The notes under the pieces are model-generated. The model did not search any database. It was not told where the DNA came from and worked only from the letters and a program-made list of their open reading frames with translations. 64,000 nucleotides of DNA, from contig JADJQH010000004.1 in assembly GCA_016712865.1 (NCBI GenBank), positions 174,622-238,621 on the forward strand, in the 5' to 3' direction. The position numbers were made by a program, and so were the translations under genes. Source of the DNA: Dokdonella sp. (lineage in GTDB: Bacteria; Pseudomonadota; Gammaproteobacteria; Xanthomonadales; Rhodanobacteraceae). Shown one piece after another: positions 56,751 to 64,000 of this stretch; position 1 is the first letter of the stretch, and each line of letters opens with the position of its first letter.

Positions 56751-57545
56751 ATGCAATTGGTTGACATCGGCGCCAACCTCACCCACGAATCGTTTCGGCC
56801 CGATTTCGATCGGGTGCTGGCGCGGGCGCGCGAGGCGGGCGTTGCGCAGATGGTGGTGACCGGGGCCAGCGCCGCCGGCAGCCGCATGGCCCTGTCGCTG
56901 GCGCAAAACCATCCGGGCGAGTTGTATGCCACTGCGGGCGTGCATCCACATCATGCGGTTGACTACGACCCTGCCACGGACGCCCTGATTCGCGAACTGC
57001 TCAGCCACGACGAAGTGAAGGCAGTCGGCGAGACCGGGCTCGACTATCACCGCAACTATTCGCCGCAGGCCGCGCAGATTTCCGCATTCGAGCAGCAGTT
57101 GCAGATTGCCGTGGATTGCGGCAAGCCCTTGTTCCTGCATCAACGCGACGCCCACGCCGACTTCATGGCGGTGCTCAGGCATTTCCAGGGGCGCATCAGC
57201 CGCGCGGTGGTGCATTGCTTCACCGGCAGCCGCGAGGAAATGCACGACTACCTGGATGCCGGCTGGTACATCGGCATCACCGGCTGGCTGTGCGACGAAC
57301 GCCGCGGCACGCACCTGCGCGACATGGTGCGCGACATTCCAGCCGAGCGCCTGATGATCGAGACCGATTCACCCTACCTGCTGCCGCGCACGGTCACCCC
57401 CAAGCCTTCGCACCGGCGCAACGAGCCCATGTACTTGCGCCATATCGCCTTCGAACTGGCGCGTGATCGCGGTGAATCGGTGGAACACACGGCGCGGGTC
57501 ACCACCGCAAACAGCCGCGCATTTTTCGATCTGGAAGTGGCGTAA
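56751..57545 (+). CDS. tatD: TatD family metal-dependent DNase
   Basis: 264 aa from ATG 56751 (MQLVDIGANLTHESF); an earlier TTG start at 56733 would add six residues. The usual first HxH of the TIM-barrel reads NLTH in this subclass. The other metal residues are in GETGLDYHRN, FLHQRDAH, VVHCFTGS and IETDSPYLLP. It acts as a nuclease on DNA ends or 3-prime overhangs. It diverges from the secreted-protein gene and converges with the AraC gene. Confidence 0.94.
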   Translation: MQLVDIGANLTHESFRPDFDRVLARAREAGVAQMVVTGASAAGSRMALSLAQNHPGELYATAGVHPHHAVDYDPATDALIRELLSHDEVKAVGETGLDYHRNYSPQAAQISAFEQQLQIAVDCGKPLFLHQRDAHADFMAVLRHFQGRISRAVVHCFTGSREEMHDYLDAGWYIGITGWLCDERRGTHLRDMVRDIPAERLMIETDSPYLLPRTVTPKPSHRRNEPMYLRHIAFELARDRGESVEHTARVTTANSRAFFDLEVA

Positions 57546-57626
57546 TGTCTCAAGATCAACAGTGCGGCAGGCTTCCGGGCAACGCATTTTGCAATTGTGC
57601 TTGCCCCCTGAAGAGATGGCTGCAGA

Positions 57627-58511
57627 TCACAGCGCCTCGTGGTTGTCGATGGCAGCGCATTTGTTTAGCCAAACCCGGGGGGGCATGCCGAGCTTCGCGG
57701 TGAATGCGCGCGACAGGGCCGAGGGACTGGCGTAGCCGAGTTCGTCCGCCAGGACCTTGATCGCCTGACCTTCGCGCAAACGGCTTTGTGCCAGCGACAT
57801 TCGCCAGTCGCTCAGATAGTCCGCAGGAGTTTGACCGACCACTTCTCGAAAGGTGTTGGCAAAGGCAGTGCGTGACATGCCGGCACGTTCGGCCATGCGA
57901 TGCAGTGGCCAGGAAGCGCCGGGTGCATCGTGCATGGCGACCAGGGCACGCGCAAGGCGCGGGTCGGAAAGGCCGGTAAGGAAACTGGGGCGCGTGCCCG
58001 CTTCCTGTGGATGATCCAGCAGCCAACGCAGCACCTGGATAACCACTACTTCGAACAATCGATCAGCAAGCAGGCGCTGGCCGCAACGCACACGATCAAT
58101 TTCCGCGAACAGGAGTTCAAGCGCCTGGTCCAGGCCCGGCACGCGGGACAGCGGCAGGCAAATCAAGGGCGGCAGCGCACGCGCGAAGGGATTGTTCGCA
58201 CCACCCTCGAAGTCCAGGCGCGCGCAGGTGAAATCCGAACCTTCGCTGGGTGGGTTGTGAAACCGGTGCGTGAGAGGACGCGGATACAACAACAGGGTCG
58301 GTTCGTTGAAATGCATCGATCGCGGCATGTCTCGCGCGCCCGGATGGCTCACACGCAAACGGCCGCGCCGTAACACATGCAAGAAGCCGTGCCCCGCGCC
58401 GGCGTCGAACTGGCTGGTGCCACACAAGGCGCCGGAATGATGCAGCCGGGCCTGCACGCGAAATCTTTCGAGGATGCCGGAAAGGCGATCAATGGCCACG
58501 GGGAATTGCAT
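57627..58511 (-). CDS. AraC-family transcriptional regulator with cupin-type sensor
   Basis: 294 aa from ATG 58511 (MQFPVAIDRLSGILERF); upstream residues in frame are non-homologous. The N-terminal cupin_6-like domain (HSGALCGTSQFD, FLHVLRRGRLRV) is followed by two helix-turn-helix motifs at the C-terminus (MAERAGMSRTAFANTFREVV and IKVLADELGYASPSALSRAF). It starts 96 bp from the divergent secreted-protein gene at 58608, a common layout for a regulator and its target. The effector is unknown. Confidence 0.92.
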   Translation of the reverse strand: MQFPVAIDRLSGILERFRVQARLHHSGALCGTSQFDAGAGHGFLHVLRRGRLRVSHPGARDMPRSMHFNEPTLLLYPRPLTHRFHNPPSEGSDFTCARLDFEGGANNPFARALPPLICLPLSRVPGLDQALELLFAEIDRVRCGQRLLADRLFEVVVIQVLRWLLDHPQEAGTRPSFLTGLSDPRLARALVAMHDAPGASWPLHRMAERAGMSRTAFANTFREVVGQTPADYLSDWRMSLAQSRLREGQAIKVLADELGYASPSALSRAFTAKLGMPPRVWLNKCAAIDNHEAL

Positions 58512-58607
58512 TGGAACGAATTGGTATGTTTTATGGACGTAATGATCCCTATCATACGCACAGCCCGACCATACTGCTCGCCCCGGACACATTCAGGCAG
58601 GCAGATC

Positions 58608-59360
58608 ATGAAATCACTGAAGCCAACCTTTTTCCTTGTGGCTCTGTTGGCAGGCCCCGCTGGCGGCGTGCTTGCACACGAAAGCGGCCACCTTGAGGGC
58701 ATTGCAAGCCAAGCCAGCAAGGCCGTCAACGCGTCTTTCGACATCGTTCATACGCGAATTTCCACCGAGGGCAATCTGGCCATTTTCCATATGGCCGTTT
58801 CCGGCAAGGCCGGTGCCAGCCGCCCATCCAAATCAGGCAAGCTTGCAGGCAGTTCGGTTTTTTCCTATGTGTGGCCGACCAGCCTGGACTCCTCTGTCGC
58901 TGGTTTCGAGCAGAAGGCGGGCATCCTGGCCTTTGCCGTCACTTCGCACGGCGACTTCGACGACACCCCGCTGTTCGACGAAAACGGCGATGGCAAGCTG
59001 GACAATGACGGTGATCTCTGGCACTCGCACTGGGTAGTCTTGCAGCCGGATCCATCTTGCGGGAAGGACGCGCTGAAAGTGGTGGACATTCCCGAAGGAA
59101 GCAAGCCACGACTTCCCAAGACCTGGCCTGGCCTGCCCATTCTTATCGACAGCCCGGGCTGGACGCCGACGTTCAAGAACGAGATGGTCGAAGTGCGCGT
59201 CCCGTTTGATGATATTGGCGTCGTCAAGACCACCCGTTTCGATGGCGTGACGGCCGCCCTTCGCGTCAATGCCAGCGTACACAATCCTCTGCTATGCGTC
59301 GTCGACGTGTTCAAGATCGCCTCGAGCGATCTGTCGCTGCCCGGCAAGGTCGGGCAGTAG
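58608..59360 (+). CDS. Secreted hypothetical protein divergent from an AraC regulator
   Basis: 250 aa. The signal peptide (MKSLKPTFFLVALLAGPAGG) is cut near LAHESGHLEG. An EF-hand-like calcium loop (DENGDGKLDNDGD) lies at about residues 126-138, followed by LWHSHWVVLQPD. No family recognised with certainty. The two cysteines (DPSCGKD, PLLCVVD) could form a disulphide. The AraC regulator next door probably controls it through the shared 96-bp gap. Confidence 0.8.
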   Translation: MKSLKPTFFLVALLAGPAGGVLAHESGHLEGIASQASKAVNASFDIVHTRISTEGNLAIFHMAVSGKAGASRPSKSGKLAGSSVFSYVWPTSLDSSVAGFEQKAGILAFAVTSHGDFDDTPLFDENGDGKLDNDGDLWHSHWVVLQPDPSCGKDALKVVDIPEGSKPRLPKTWPGLPILIDSPGWTPTFKNEMVEVRVPFDDIGVVKTTRFDGVTAALRVNASVHNPLLCVVDVFKIASSDLSLPGKVGQ

Positions 59361-59530
59361 GATTCGGACAGTCCATCTTCCGCTTGCAAACGTTCGGCAA
59401 CGAATATCCGCGTCGCCCCTGAGCACTCGGACGCAAGCAAGCGGCTGGCAGATTGGATGCGATGTGGCGCGATCCCGTTGCTGGTTCGACAGGTCTGCCT
59501 CGAATGCAGGCCATCGATCAGGGCGCCTTG

Positions 59531-59596
59531 GGAAACTCCGATCAACTGCAGCTTTCGTCGTTGAGGAGAAAGCACACGAGCAAAATCAGGGTTTCC
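59531..59596. mobile_element. 66-bp MITE-like element sharing the GGAAACTCTGA ends
   Basis: Left end GGAAACTCCGATC and right end AAAATCAGGGTTTCC. Flanks are CTTG and CCTG. The right terminal repeat supplies the last codons and the TGA stop (59586-59588) of the VOC gene. The rest of the 225-bp gap 59361-59585 shows no gene. Confidence 0.6.
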
Positions 59597-59975
59597 CCTG
59601 GTCCCAGCGGTTGGAGTTGGAAGCGAAGCCGGGGTCCTGCGGACGAACCACGCAGAAACGCTGGCCGGTCGGTGCCTGCATCACCCACCAGGAATGCACC
59701 TGCTTGATGCGTTTGGCGCCGAGGGCTTCCAGGCGTTTGACTTCCGCTTCGATGTCGTCACTTTCGATATCCAGGTGCACGCGGCTTTCGTGGGTGACCG
59801 CCTGCACTTCGACATGCAGGTTGCGTTGTGCGTCGTGCAGCTGGATGTAGTTGTTGCTGGCGCCGGATACCTCGCCAAGCGGCATGCCGAGTGCCGCGGA
59901 CCAGAAGCGCGCCGCCTCGGCGAGGTCGCCGGTTTCGCAATCGATGATGAAACCGGAGAGCCGGCTCTTGTGCAT
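59586..59975 (-). CDS. VOC/glyoxalase-like protein
   Basis: 129 aa. A single VOC domain: FIIDCETGDLAEAARFWSAALGM, VHLDIESDDIEAEVKRLEALGA, then VMQAPTGQRFCVVRPQDPGF. This is the PF18029 glyoxalase-like group, often of unknown substrate. The final residues QGKP and the stop codon come from a short repeat element inserted at the 3-prime end. The fold is complete before that point. Confidence 0.9.
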   Translation of the reverse strand: MHKSRLSGFIIDCETGDLAEAARFWSAALGMPLGEVSGASNNYIQLHDAQRNLHVEVQAVTHESRVHLDIESDDIEAEVKRLEALGAKRIKQVHSWWVMQAPTGQRFCVVRPQDPGFASNSNRWDQGKP

Positions 59976-60015
59976 GGTGTCCCGTCCGAAGGATGCAGCG
60001 CGCGGGGAGTCCGCT

Positions 60016-60453
60016 TCAGTTGCCGCGGGTAATGTCCGGCAAGCCGGTGGTCAGCAGCCAGACCTTGTTTTCCTTGTCGTACTTCCAGACCTGGCGGTCG
60101 ATGATGCTGCGCGCCTGTTGCGAGTTCACGTTGACCAGACCGATTTCCACGGTCTGCCGAACTTCGAAATCGCCGACCGGGGTCGGTGCCGTCTCCGTGT
60201 ACGAGGTGACGCGAACCTGCTTGTAACGCTCCCAGTCCAGCGCGCTCATCGGGTGTGCCGCGCGATAGGCGGGATCGACGAAGGATTCTGCCTGTTCAAA
60301 CGAGCCCCAGCGGATGGTGGCGGCATACGTGCGCAGGGTGTCCTCGAGAATCTTCTTGCGTGACTTGGCAAGTGCGGGCGTGGCCAGGGCAAGCAACAAC
60401 ATCGACAGGGTTGCCACGAGACATGCGCCAACGGCGCGGCGGGACGGTTTCAT
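60016..60453 (-). CDS. Exported hypothetical protein
   Basis: 145 aa from ATG 60453 (MKPSRRAVGACLVATLSMLL). A signal peptide or anchor (about 8-29, ending PALAKS) precedes a small alpha-beta domain with LRTYAATIRWGSFEQAESF, VTSYTETAPTPVGDFEVRQ and VWKYDKENKVWLLTTGLP. The pattern looks like the NTF2-like exported proteins common in this order, but no family is certain. An AGGAGA precedes the start. Follows the thioesterase gene. Confidence 0.78.
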   Translation of the reverse strand: MKPSRRAVGACLVATLSMLLLALATPALAKSRKKILEDTLRTYAATIRWGSFEQAESFVDPAYRAAHPMSALDWERYKQVRVTSYTETAPTPVGDFEVRQTVEIGLVNVNSQQARSIIDRQVWKYDKENKVWLLTTGLPDITRGN

Positions 60454-60481
60454 CAGACGTCTCCTTTGGGGCACCCGGTCT

Positions 60482-61030
60482 TCAGCGTCGTGCCGGATCT
60501 GGTGCAGGCGTGGATTGTGCCGGATCGGCGGCGAGCTTGCTGCGCAGGGCAACAAAGCGGGCCTCCAGCGTGCAGGCAGCAGTCCCGTCGGCCAGCGCAA
60601 TCGAGCAGCGCGTGGCGATGCGCGCCTTGCCGCGCAGCGCCAGGGTGTCGAGGAAGTCGTCAAGCGACTGGCCATCGGCCACCTGCGCGAAGGCGCGAAA
60701 ATCATCCCAGACCGGGGCCAGATAGCGCACCGTGCTGTCCTGCACATAGATCTCGCATGCGAAACCCCGCTGATCCGCGGCCAACTTGATCAACGACCAG
60801 CAGGCCAGGGTCATCACGCTGACCAGGCTGCCACCAAAGGCGCATCCCTTGTCATTGACATTGGGTGCCAGCGGCGCATGCAGTTCCACCCGTTCGCCAT
60901 CCCATTGCGCAATGGCCAATTGCATCGCCGCCGCCATGGGAATCTGCTCCAGCAGTTCCTTTTGCAGGTTGAGGCGCAGGGCATCGCGTTGGATATAGTC
61001 GAAATCGGCGACAGGTGCAGTCGAAGACAT
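60482..61030 (-). CDS. YiiD-C-type hotdog thioesterase
   Basis: 182 aa from ATG 61030 (MSSTAPVADFDYIQRD); ATG 61042 would add four. Hotdog-fold features: LHAPLAPNVNDKGCAFGGSLVSVMTLACW (read as split blocks HAPLAPNVND and AFGGSLVSVM) and VRYLAPVWDDFRAFAQVADG. In the YiiD C-terminal family the domain probably cleaves acyl-CoA or acyl-ACP; the substrate is unknown. It diverges from hemD. Confidence 0.88.
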   Translation of the reverse strand: MSSTAPVADFDYIQRDALRLNLQKELLEQIPMAAAMQLAIAQWDGERVELHAPLAPNVNDKGCAFGGSLVSVMTLACWSLIKLAADQRGFACEIYVQDSTVRYLAPVWDDFRAFAQVADGQSLDDFLDTLALRGKARIATRCSIALADGTAACTLEARFVALRSKLAADPAQSTPAPDPARR

Positions 61031-61176
61031 GGAGGGAAGCATCCACGGGAAACAACCGGGGAGTGTGCGCAGGGCCCGCTATCGATTCAAGTGCGGGCGT
61101 CCCCCTGCGCGGGGATGAGGGCAATAATCCCGCGTGGCCTTGAGTATCATCCACGGCAGTCGCAGCGGAATCTTGC

Positions 61177-61971
61177 ATGGCCGATGATCCCAAGCCAGTG
61201 CGTCGGGCCCTCGATGGCGCAAGCCTCATCATCACGCGGCCCTCGGCGAGTGCGCGCAGCCTGGCCGTACAGGCCAGGGCGCTGGGCGCGTGCGTGGTTC
61301 GCTTGCCCGCAACACGACTGTGCGCAGCGGCCAATCCGCACGTGGCGCGGGCCGGGTTGGAGCAAATGCAGGACGCCGATGCCTGGATCTTCACCAGTCC
61401 GGCGGCCGTCGCCTTTTGCTTCGAGCTGCTCGGGGCCGGCAACCCGCCGCGCGCCGCGCGACTGCTTGCGGTGGGCGCAGGTACGGCGCGCGCCCTGCAC
61501 GAGCAGGGCGTTGACGCCGACTTTCCAAGTGCAGCGCAGAGCAGTGCAGGTTTGCTGGATGAACCCGTGCTGGAAGCGCCGCAAGGCTGGACCATCGCCC
61601 TGATCGAGGCGCCGGGTGGCAGCGATCTGCTGGCAGACACCCTGCGCGGGCGGGGCGCCACGGTCGTGCGCGTGGACGTGTATCAACGTCTCCGGCCTTG
61701 GCTGAGCGTTCGCCGCATGCAGTATCTCAAGCGGGCCCCGCGCCCGTGGATCAGTCTCCTCAGCAGTTCGGCCAGTCTCGACAACCTGCTCGCGATCCTG
61801 CCTTCGGACGTGATCGCGCAATGGCAAAAAGAACCGCTGATCGCCAGCAGCGCACGCATCCAGGCGCATGCCCGCGCCTGCGGATTCGAGGACATCCATC
61901 CTGCGGCATCGGCACTGGATGCCGATCTTCTCGCCGCCGCCCGTGCGCTGCTGGCGCGCCACCGCATGTAG
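61177..61971 (+). CDS. hemD: Uroporphyrinogen-III synthase
   Basis: 264 aa. Poorly conserved but recognisable two-lobed enzyme: LIITRPSASARSLAVQ at the start, AWIFTSPAAVAFCF, VGAGTARALHEQGVD, IALIEAPGGSDLLADTL, VRVDVYQRLRP, and LLSSSASLDNLLAILP near the end. It closes and inverts hydroxymethylbilane in haem synthesis. It leads the hemD-hemX-hemY cluster; hemC is not in the window. Confidence 0.93.
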   Translation: MADDPKPVRRALDGASLIITRPSASARSLAVQARALGACVVRLPATRLCAAANPHVARAGLEQMQDADAWIFTSPAAVAFCFELLGAGNPPRAARLLAVGAGTARALHEQGVDADFPSAAQSSAGLLDEPVLEAPQGWTIALIEAPGGSDLLADTLRGRGATVVRVDVYQRLRPWLSVRRMQYLKRAPRPWISLLSSSASLDNLLAILPSDVIAQWQKEPLIASSARIQAHARACGFEDIHPAASALDADLLAAARALLARHRM

Positions 61972-62017
61972 CAATTTTCACTGCCGCCAAACGACGTCTT
62001 CGGCTAGCATGTGCAAC

Positions 62018-63094
62018 ATGGAAACCGAAACTCCGGCAACGCGGTCCACTCCAGCCACGCGCGAACCCGGCGGGCAGGGAAAAACGGGCACGCGTTCGCG
62101 TCGAACCGGCATGATCTGGCTGCTTGTGCTGCTGGCCGTTCTCATTGCCCTGGGCTGGTGGCTGCAACGGCAACTGCGCGAGCAGGGATCCGAGCAGACG
62201 CGCGTTCTGGAAACCCGGCTGGATCAGCTCGCGCGCAGCAACGAGCAGTTGCGCCGGGATCTTGAAAGCCTGCGCAGCCGCGATGCCGATGCCAAAGCCA
62301 TCAACCAGGGCATCCGCGAGGAACTGCTGGCCTACAACGAGCGTTCGCGCGCGCTGGAAGACGCCGTTGCCAATCTCGCTGAACAACATCTCGGACATCG
62401 CGATGCGATGGCCCTCGATGAAGCCGAGTTCATCCTGCAATTGGCGGGCGAGCGGCTTGCGCTGTTTCGTGATGCCAATGGTGCGCTGGCGGCGTATCGC
62501 CTGGCCGACAGTGCGCTGGCTGCGGCAGAGGATCCGCTGTTTGCCAATGTGCGGCAAACCATTGCCGCGGAGATGCGCGCACTGGAAGAAGCCAAGCCGG
62601 TGCAGGTGCGCGCCAGCCTGGATGCGCTGGTCGAACTCGGAGCCGGCCTGCATGGCTTGCCGCTGAAGAAGACAATCGCCACGCCCGATGCCGGCAAGCG
62701 ACCGCTTTCGCGTTGGCGCGAGATCCTCGGCCGCTTCGTGCGTATCAACGACGACAGCACGGCACCCCAGCTGTCCACCCGCAACGACGAGTTGAATCGC
62801 AGCCTGATTGCGGTGGATGTGCACATCGCCGAAACCATGTTGCTGGCACGCGATGAGCCGGGATTCAAGGCGGCACTCGCGCGCGTGCGCGGCGGCGTGG
62901 CCAATGCCTTCGATCCCGACGATGCGCGCGTGCAGGCGACCATGGCGACGCTTGATCGCCTGGCCGCCATGCCCATGGCGCCGGCGCTGCCGCAGCTTGG
63001 CAGCGCACTCGGCGAATTGCGCAACCTGCGCACCACGCGCGCCCTTTCACGACCGATACCGGCACCGATCCCGAACCAGGGAGCCACGCCATGA
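62018..63094 (+). CDS. hemX: HemX-like membrane protein
   Basis: 358 aa from ATG 62018; ATG 62009 would add three codons. A cytoplasmic Thr-Pro-rich N-terminus, one membrane helix (about 32-50, IWLLVLLAVLIALGWWL), a periplasmic coiled coil (about 55-125) and a HemX domain (DEAEFILQLAGERLALFRD). The role near the haem pathway is uncertain; despite old names it is not proven to be a methyltransferase. Its stop overlaps the hemY start (ATGA). Confidence 0.92.
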   Translation: METETPATRSTPATREPGGQGKTGTRSRRTGMIWLLVLLAVLIALGWWLQRQLREQGSEQTRVLETRLDQLARSNEQLRRDLESLRSRDADAKAINQGIREELLAYNERSRALEDAVANLAEQHLGHRDAMALDEAEFILQLAGERLALFRDANGALAAYRLADSALAAAEDPLFANVRQTIAAEMRALEEAKPVQVRASLDALVELGAGLHGLPLKKTIATPDAGKRPLSRWREILGRFVRINDDSTAPQLSTRNDELNRSLIAVDVHIAETMLLARDEPGFKAALARVRGGVANAFDPDDARVQATMATLDRLAAMPMAPALPQLGSALGELRNLRTTRALSRPIPAPIPNQGATP

Positions 63095-64000
63095 AGACCT
63101 GGATACTCGTCCTCGTACTGTTGCTTGTTGCCGCCGCCGCCGCGTTGGGTTGGCAGTGGGTGGCCGATGACCCGGGCTATGTGTTGATCCGCGTGCGCGG
63201 AACTTCCATCGAGACAAGCCTGGTGGTCGCGCTCGCCGCGCTCCTTCTCGTTTGGGCTGTCATCAGTCTCGGCTGGCGCCTGCTGCGCTGGCCCTTGCGT
63301 GCATGGAACCGCGTGCAGGACAAACGCGCGCGCGAAAACCTGGCCAATGGCCTGGCTGCGTTTGCGGAAGGGCGCAACGCGCATGCCGAACGCCTGCTGA
63401 TGAAGGCAAGCAAGCGTTCCGGCATCCGCGGACCGGCGTTTCTGGCCATGGCACGCGCCGCGCATGCGCGTGGCGAAGATGCACGTGCTTGCGAATTCCT
63501 CGACCAGGCCGCGCTTGATGTGGAATCGGCAGCGCTTGCGCTGCGCGCGCGCTTCCTGCTTGATCGCGGGCGACCGGCGGATGTGCTGGCCTTGCTCAAG
63601 CCGCGCATGGCCGATGCCAACTTCGCGCCGGTGGCGCGCGTATGCCTGATCGAAGCGGCGTTGGTCGGCAACGATGCGCAACTGGCCCTGGATGCCTTGC
63701 CGGGCCTTGGCAAGTCGCAATCCCTTTCAAGCGTCAATCAGGCAGCGCTGGAAACGCGCGTGTATGTGCTGGCCATGCAGAGTGCGGCATCGCAGTCGCG
63801 CCTGAATGGCTTGTGGAGCGCCGCACCACGCAACCTGCGCAAGCAGCCGCAGATGATTGCCGCCTTCGCCCGGCGTGCCGCCGCATTCGGGCAGGTGCTG
63901 GCAGCCATGGATGAAATCGAATCGGCGCAGCGTCGCGAATGGGATGAATCATTGGCCCTGGTCTACGGTGAACTGGGTCCGGCGGAGCTCGCCACGCGCA
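63091..64000 (+). CDS. hemY: HemY-like TPR membrane protein (partial)
   Basis: The first 303 codons are present and the gene runs past the window end. Two membrane helices (about 1-20 and 43-64), then helical repeats: AERLLMKASKRSGIRGPAF, ACEFLDQAALD, and LNGLWSAAPRNLRKQPQMIAAF, typical of the proteobacterial HemY_N/TPR family (not protoporphyrinogen oxidase). ATGA overlap with hemX implies translational coupling. Usual length is about 400 aa, so roughly 100 residues are missing. Confidence 0.93.
   Translation, partial: MKTWILVLVLLLVAAAAALGWQWVADDPGYVLIRVRGTSIETSLVVALAALLLVWAVISLGWRLLRWPLRAWNRVQDKRARENLANGLAAFAEGRNAHAERLLMKASKRSGIRGPAFLAMARAAHARGEDARACEFLDQAALDVESAALALRARFLLDRGRPADVLALLKPRMADANFAPVARVCLIEAALVGNDAQLALDALPGLGKSQSLSSVNQAALETRVYVLAMQSAASQSRLNGLWSAAPRNLRKQPQMIAAFARRAAAFGQVLAAMDEIESAQRREWDESLALVYGELGPAELATR

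Overview
The window looks like chromosomal DNA from a GC-rich gammaproteobacterium, most likely of the order Lysobacterales (Xanthomonadales), possibly near Rhodanobacteraceae. This rests on gene content and protein style: bioB followed by bioF, an orphan gspA/gspB pair beside a rhomboid, hemD-hemX-hemY, an icd-aceK neighbourhood, Zn-independent-type HemB, and secreted proteins with family-typical C-termini. It also rests on the dense palindromic repeats of the GCGGAGCAAGCTCCGC and GGGAGCGAGCTTGCTCGCGAC kinds. No rRNA, tRNA, CRISPR array, complete insertion sequence or prophage was recognised.

Layout. 1-4371: biotin synthesis (bioF start, bioB), competence comF and a DUF5916 outer-membrane protein. 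4545-7062: a small defence-like patch of lower apparent GC, with a frameshifted HigB-type toxin, its intact HigA-type antitoxin and a GmrSD-like DUF262/HNH protein. 7189-15174: a minus-strand block with a CopD-like membrane protein, ubiA, rhomboid protease, gspB, gspA, a TPR membrane protein and oligopeptidase A. 15271-21067: a cNMP-binding patatin phospholipase, two small membrane proteins and a large degenerate GGDEF/EAL protein. 21295-23474: hemB, aroE, ykgJ. 23501-24017: a BrnTA toxin-antitoxin pair. 24277-28226: household genes (DUF454, gamma carbonic anhydrase, aldehyde dehydrogenase, EcsC-like, YoaK-like). 28444-34475: a tripartite RND efflux operon. 34661-42641: serine hydrolase, ferredoxin-NADP reductase, diguanylate cyclase, MsrA-Trx-MsrB fusion, queF, LysM protein, lipoprotein. 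43188-48146: icd, aceK, a methyltransferase-fold lipoprotein and rluE. 48392-55000: a second serine hydrolase, a MotA/MotB-like stator pair and hrpB. 55415-61030: a secreted protein, tatD, an AraC regulator divergent from a secreted protein, a VOC protein, a small exported protein and a thioesterase. 61177-64000: hemD-hemX-hemY, the last cut by the window end.

The most distinctive feature is mobile-repeat biology. Five copies of an element that is exactly 110 bp long, in both orientations, have 18-bp terminal inverted repeats, a strong inner palindrome and similar 4-bp flanks. At least three elements with different interiors (66, 143 and 160 bp) carry the same GGAAACTCTGA-type ends. Together they look like one family of non-autonomous MITE-like elements, and several sit on or next to stop codons. 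A separate GAGCAAGCTC palindrome family forms clusters; one cluster seems to have rewritten the C-terminus of rluE. Three poly-G tracts lie inside these palindrome clusters and are probably sequencing or assembly artefacts.

Most genes are ordinary metabolism and envelope functions. Links between neighbours include IcdH with its kinase/phosphatase AceK, the OMF-MFP-RND pump, the haem genes hemB and hemDXY at opposite ends, and two toxin-antitoxin modules. All positions and lengths were read directly from the sequence. Functional names come from motif recognition, without database searches.
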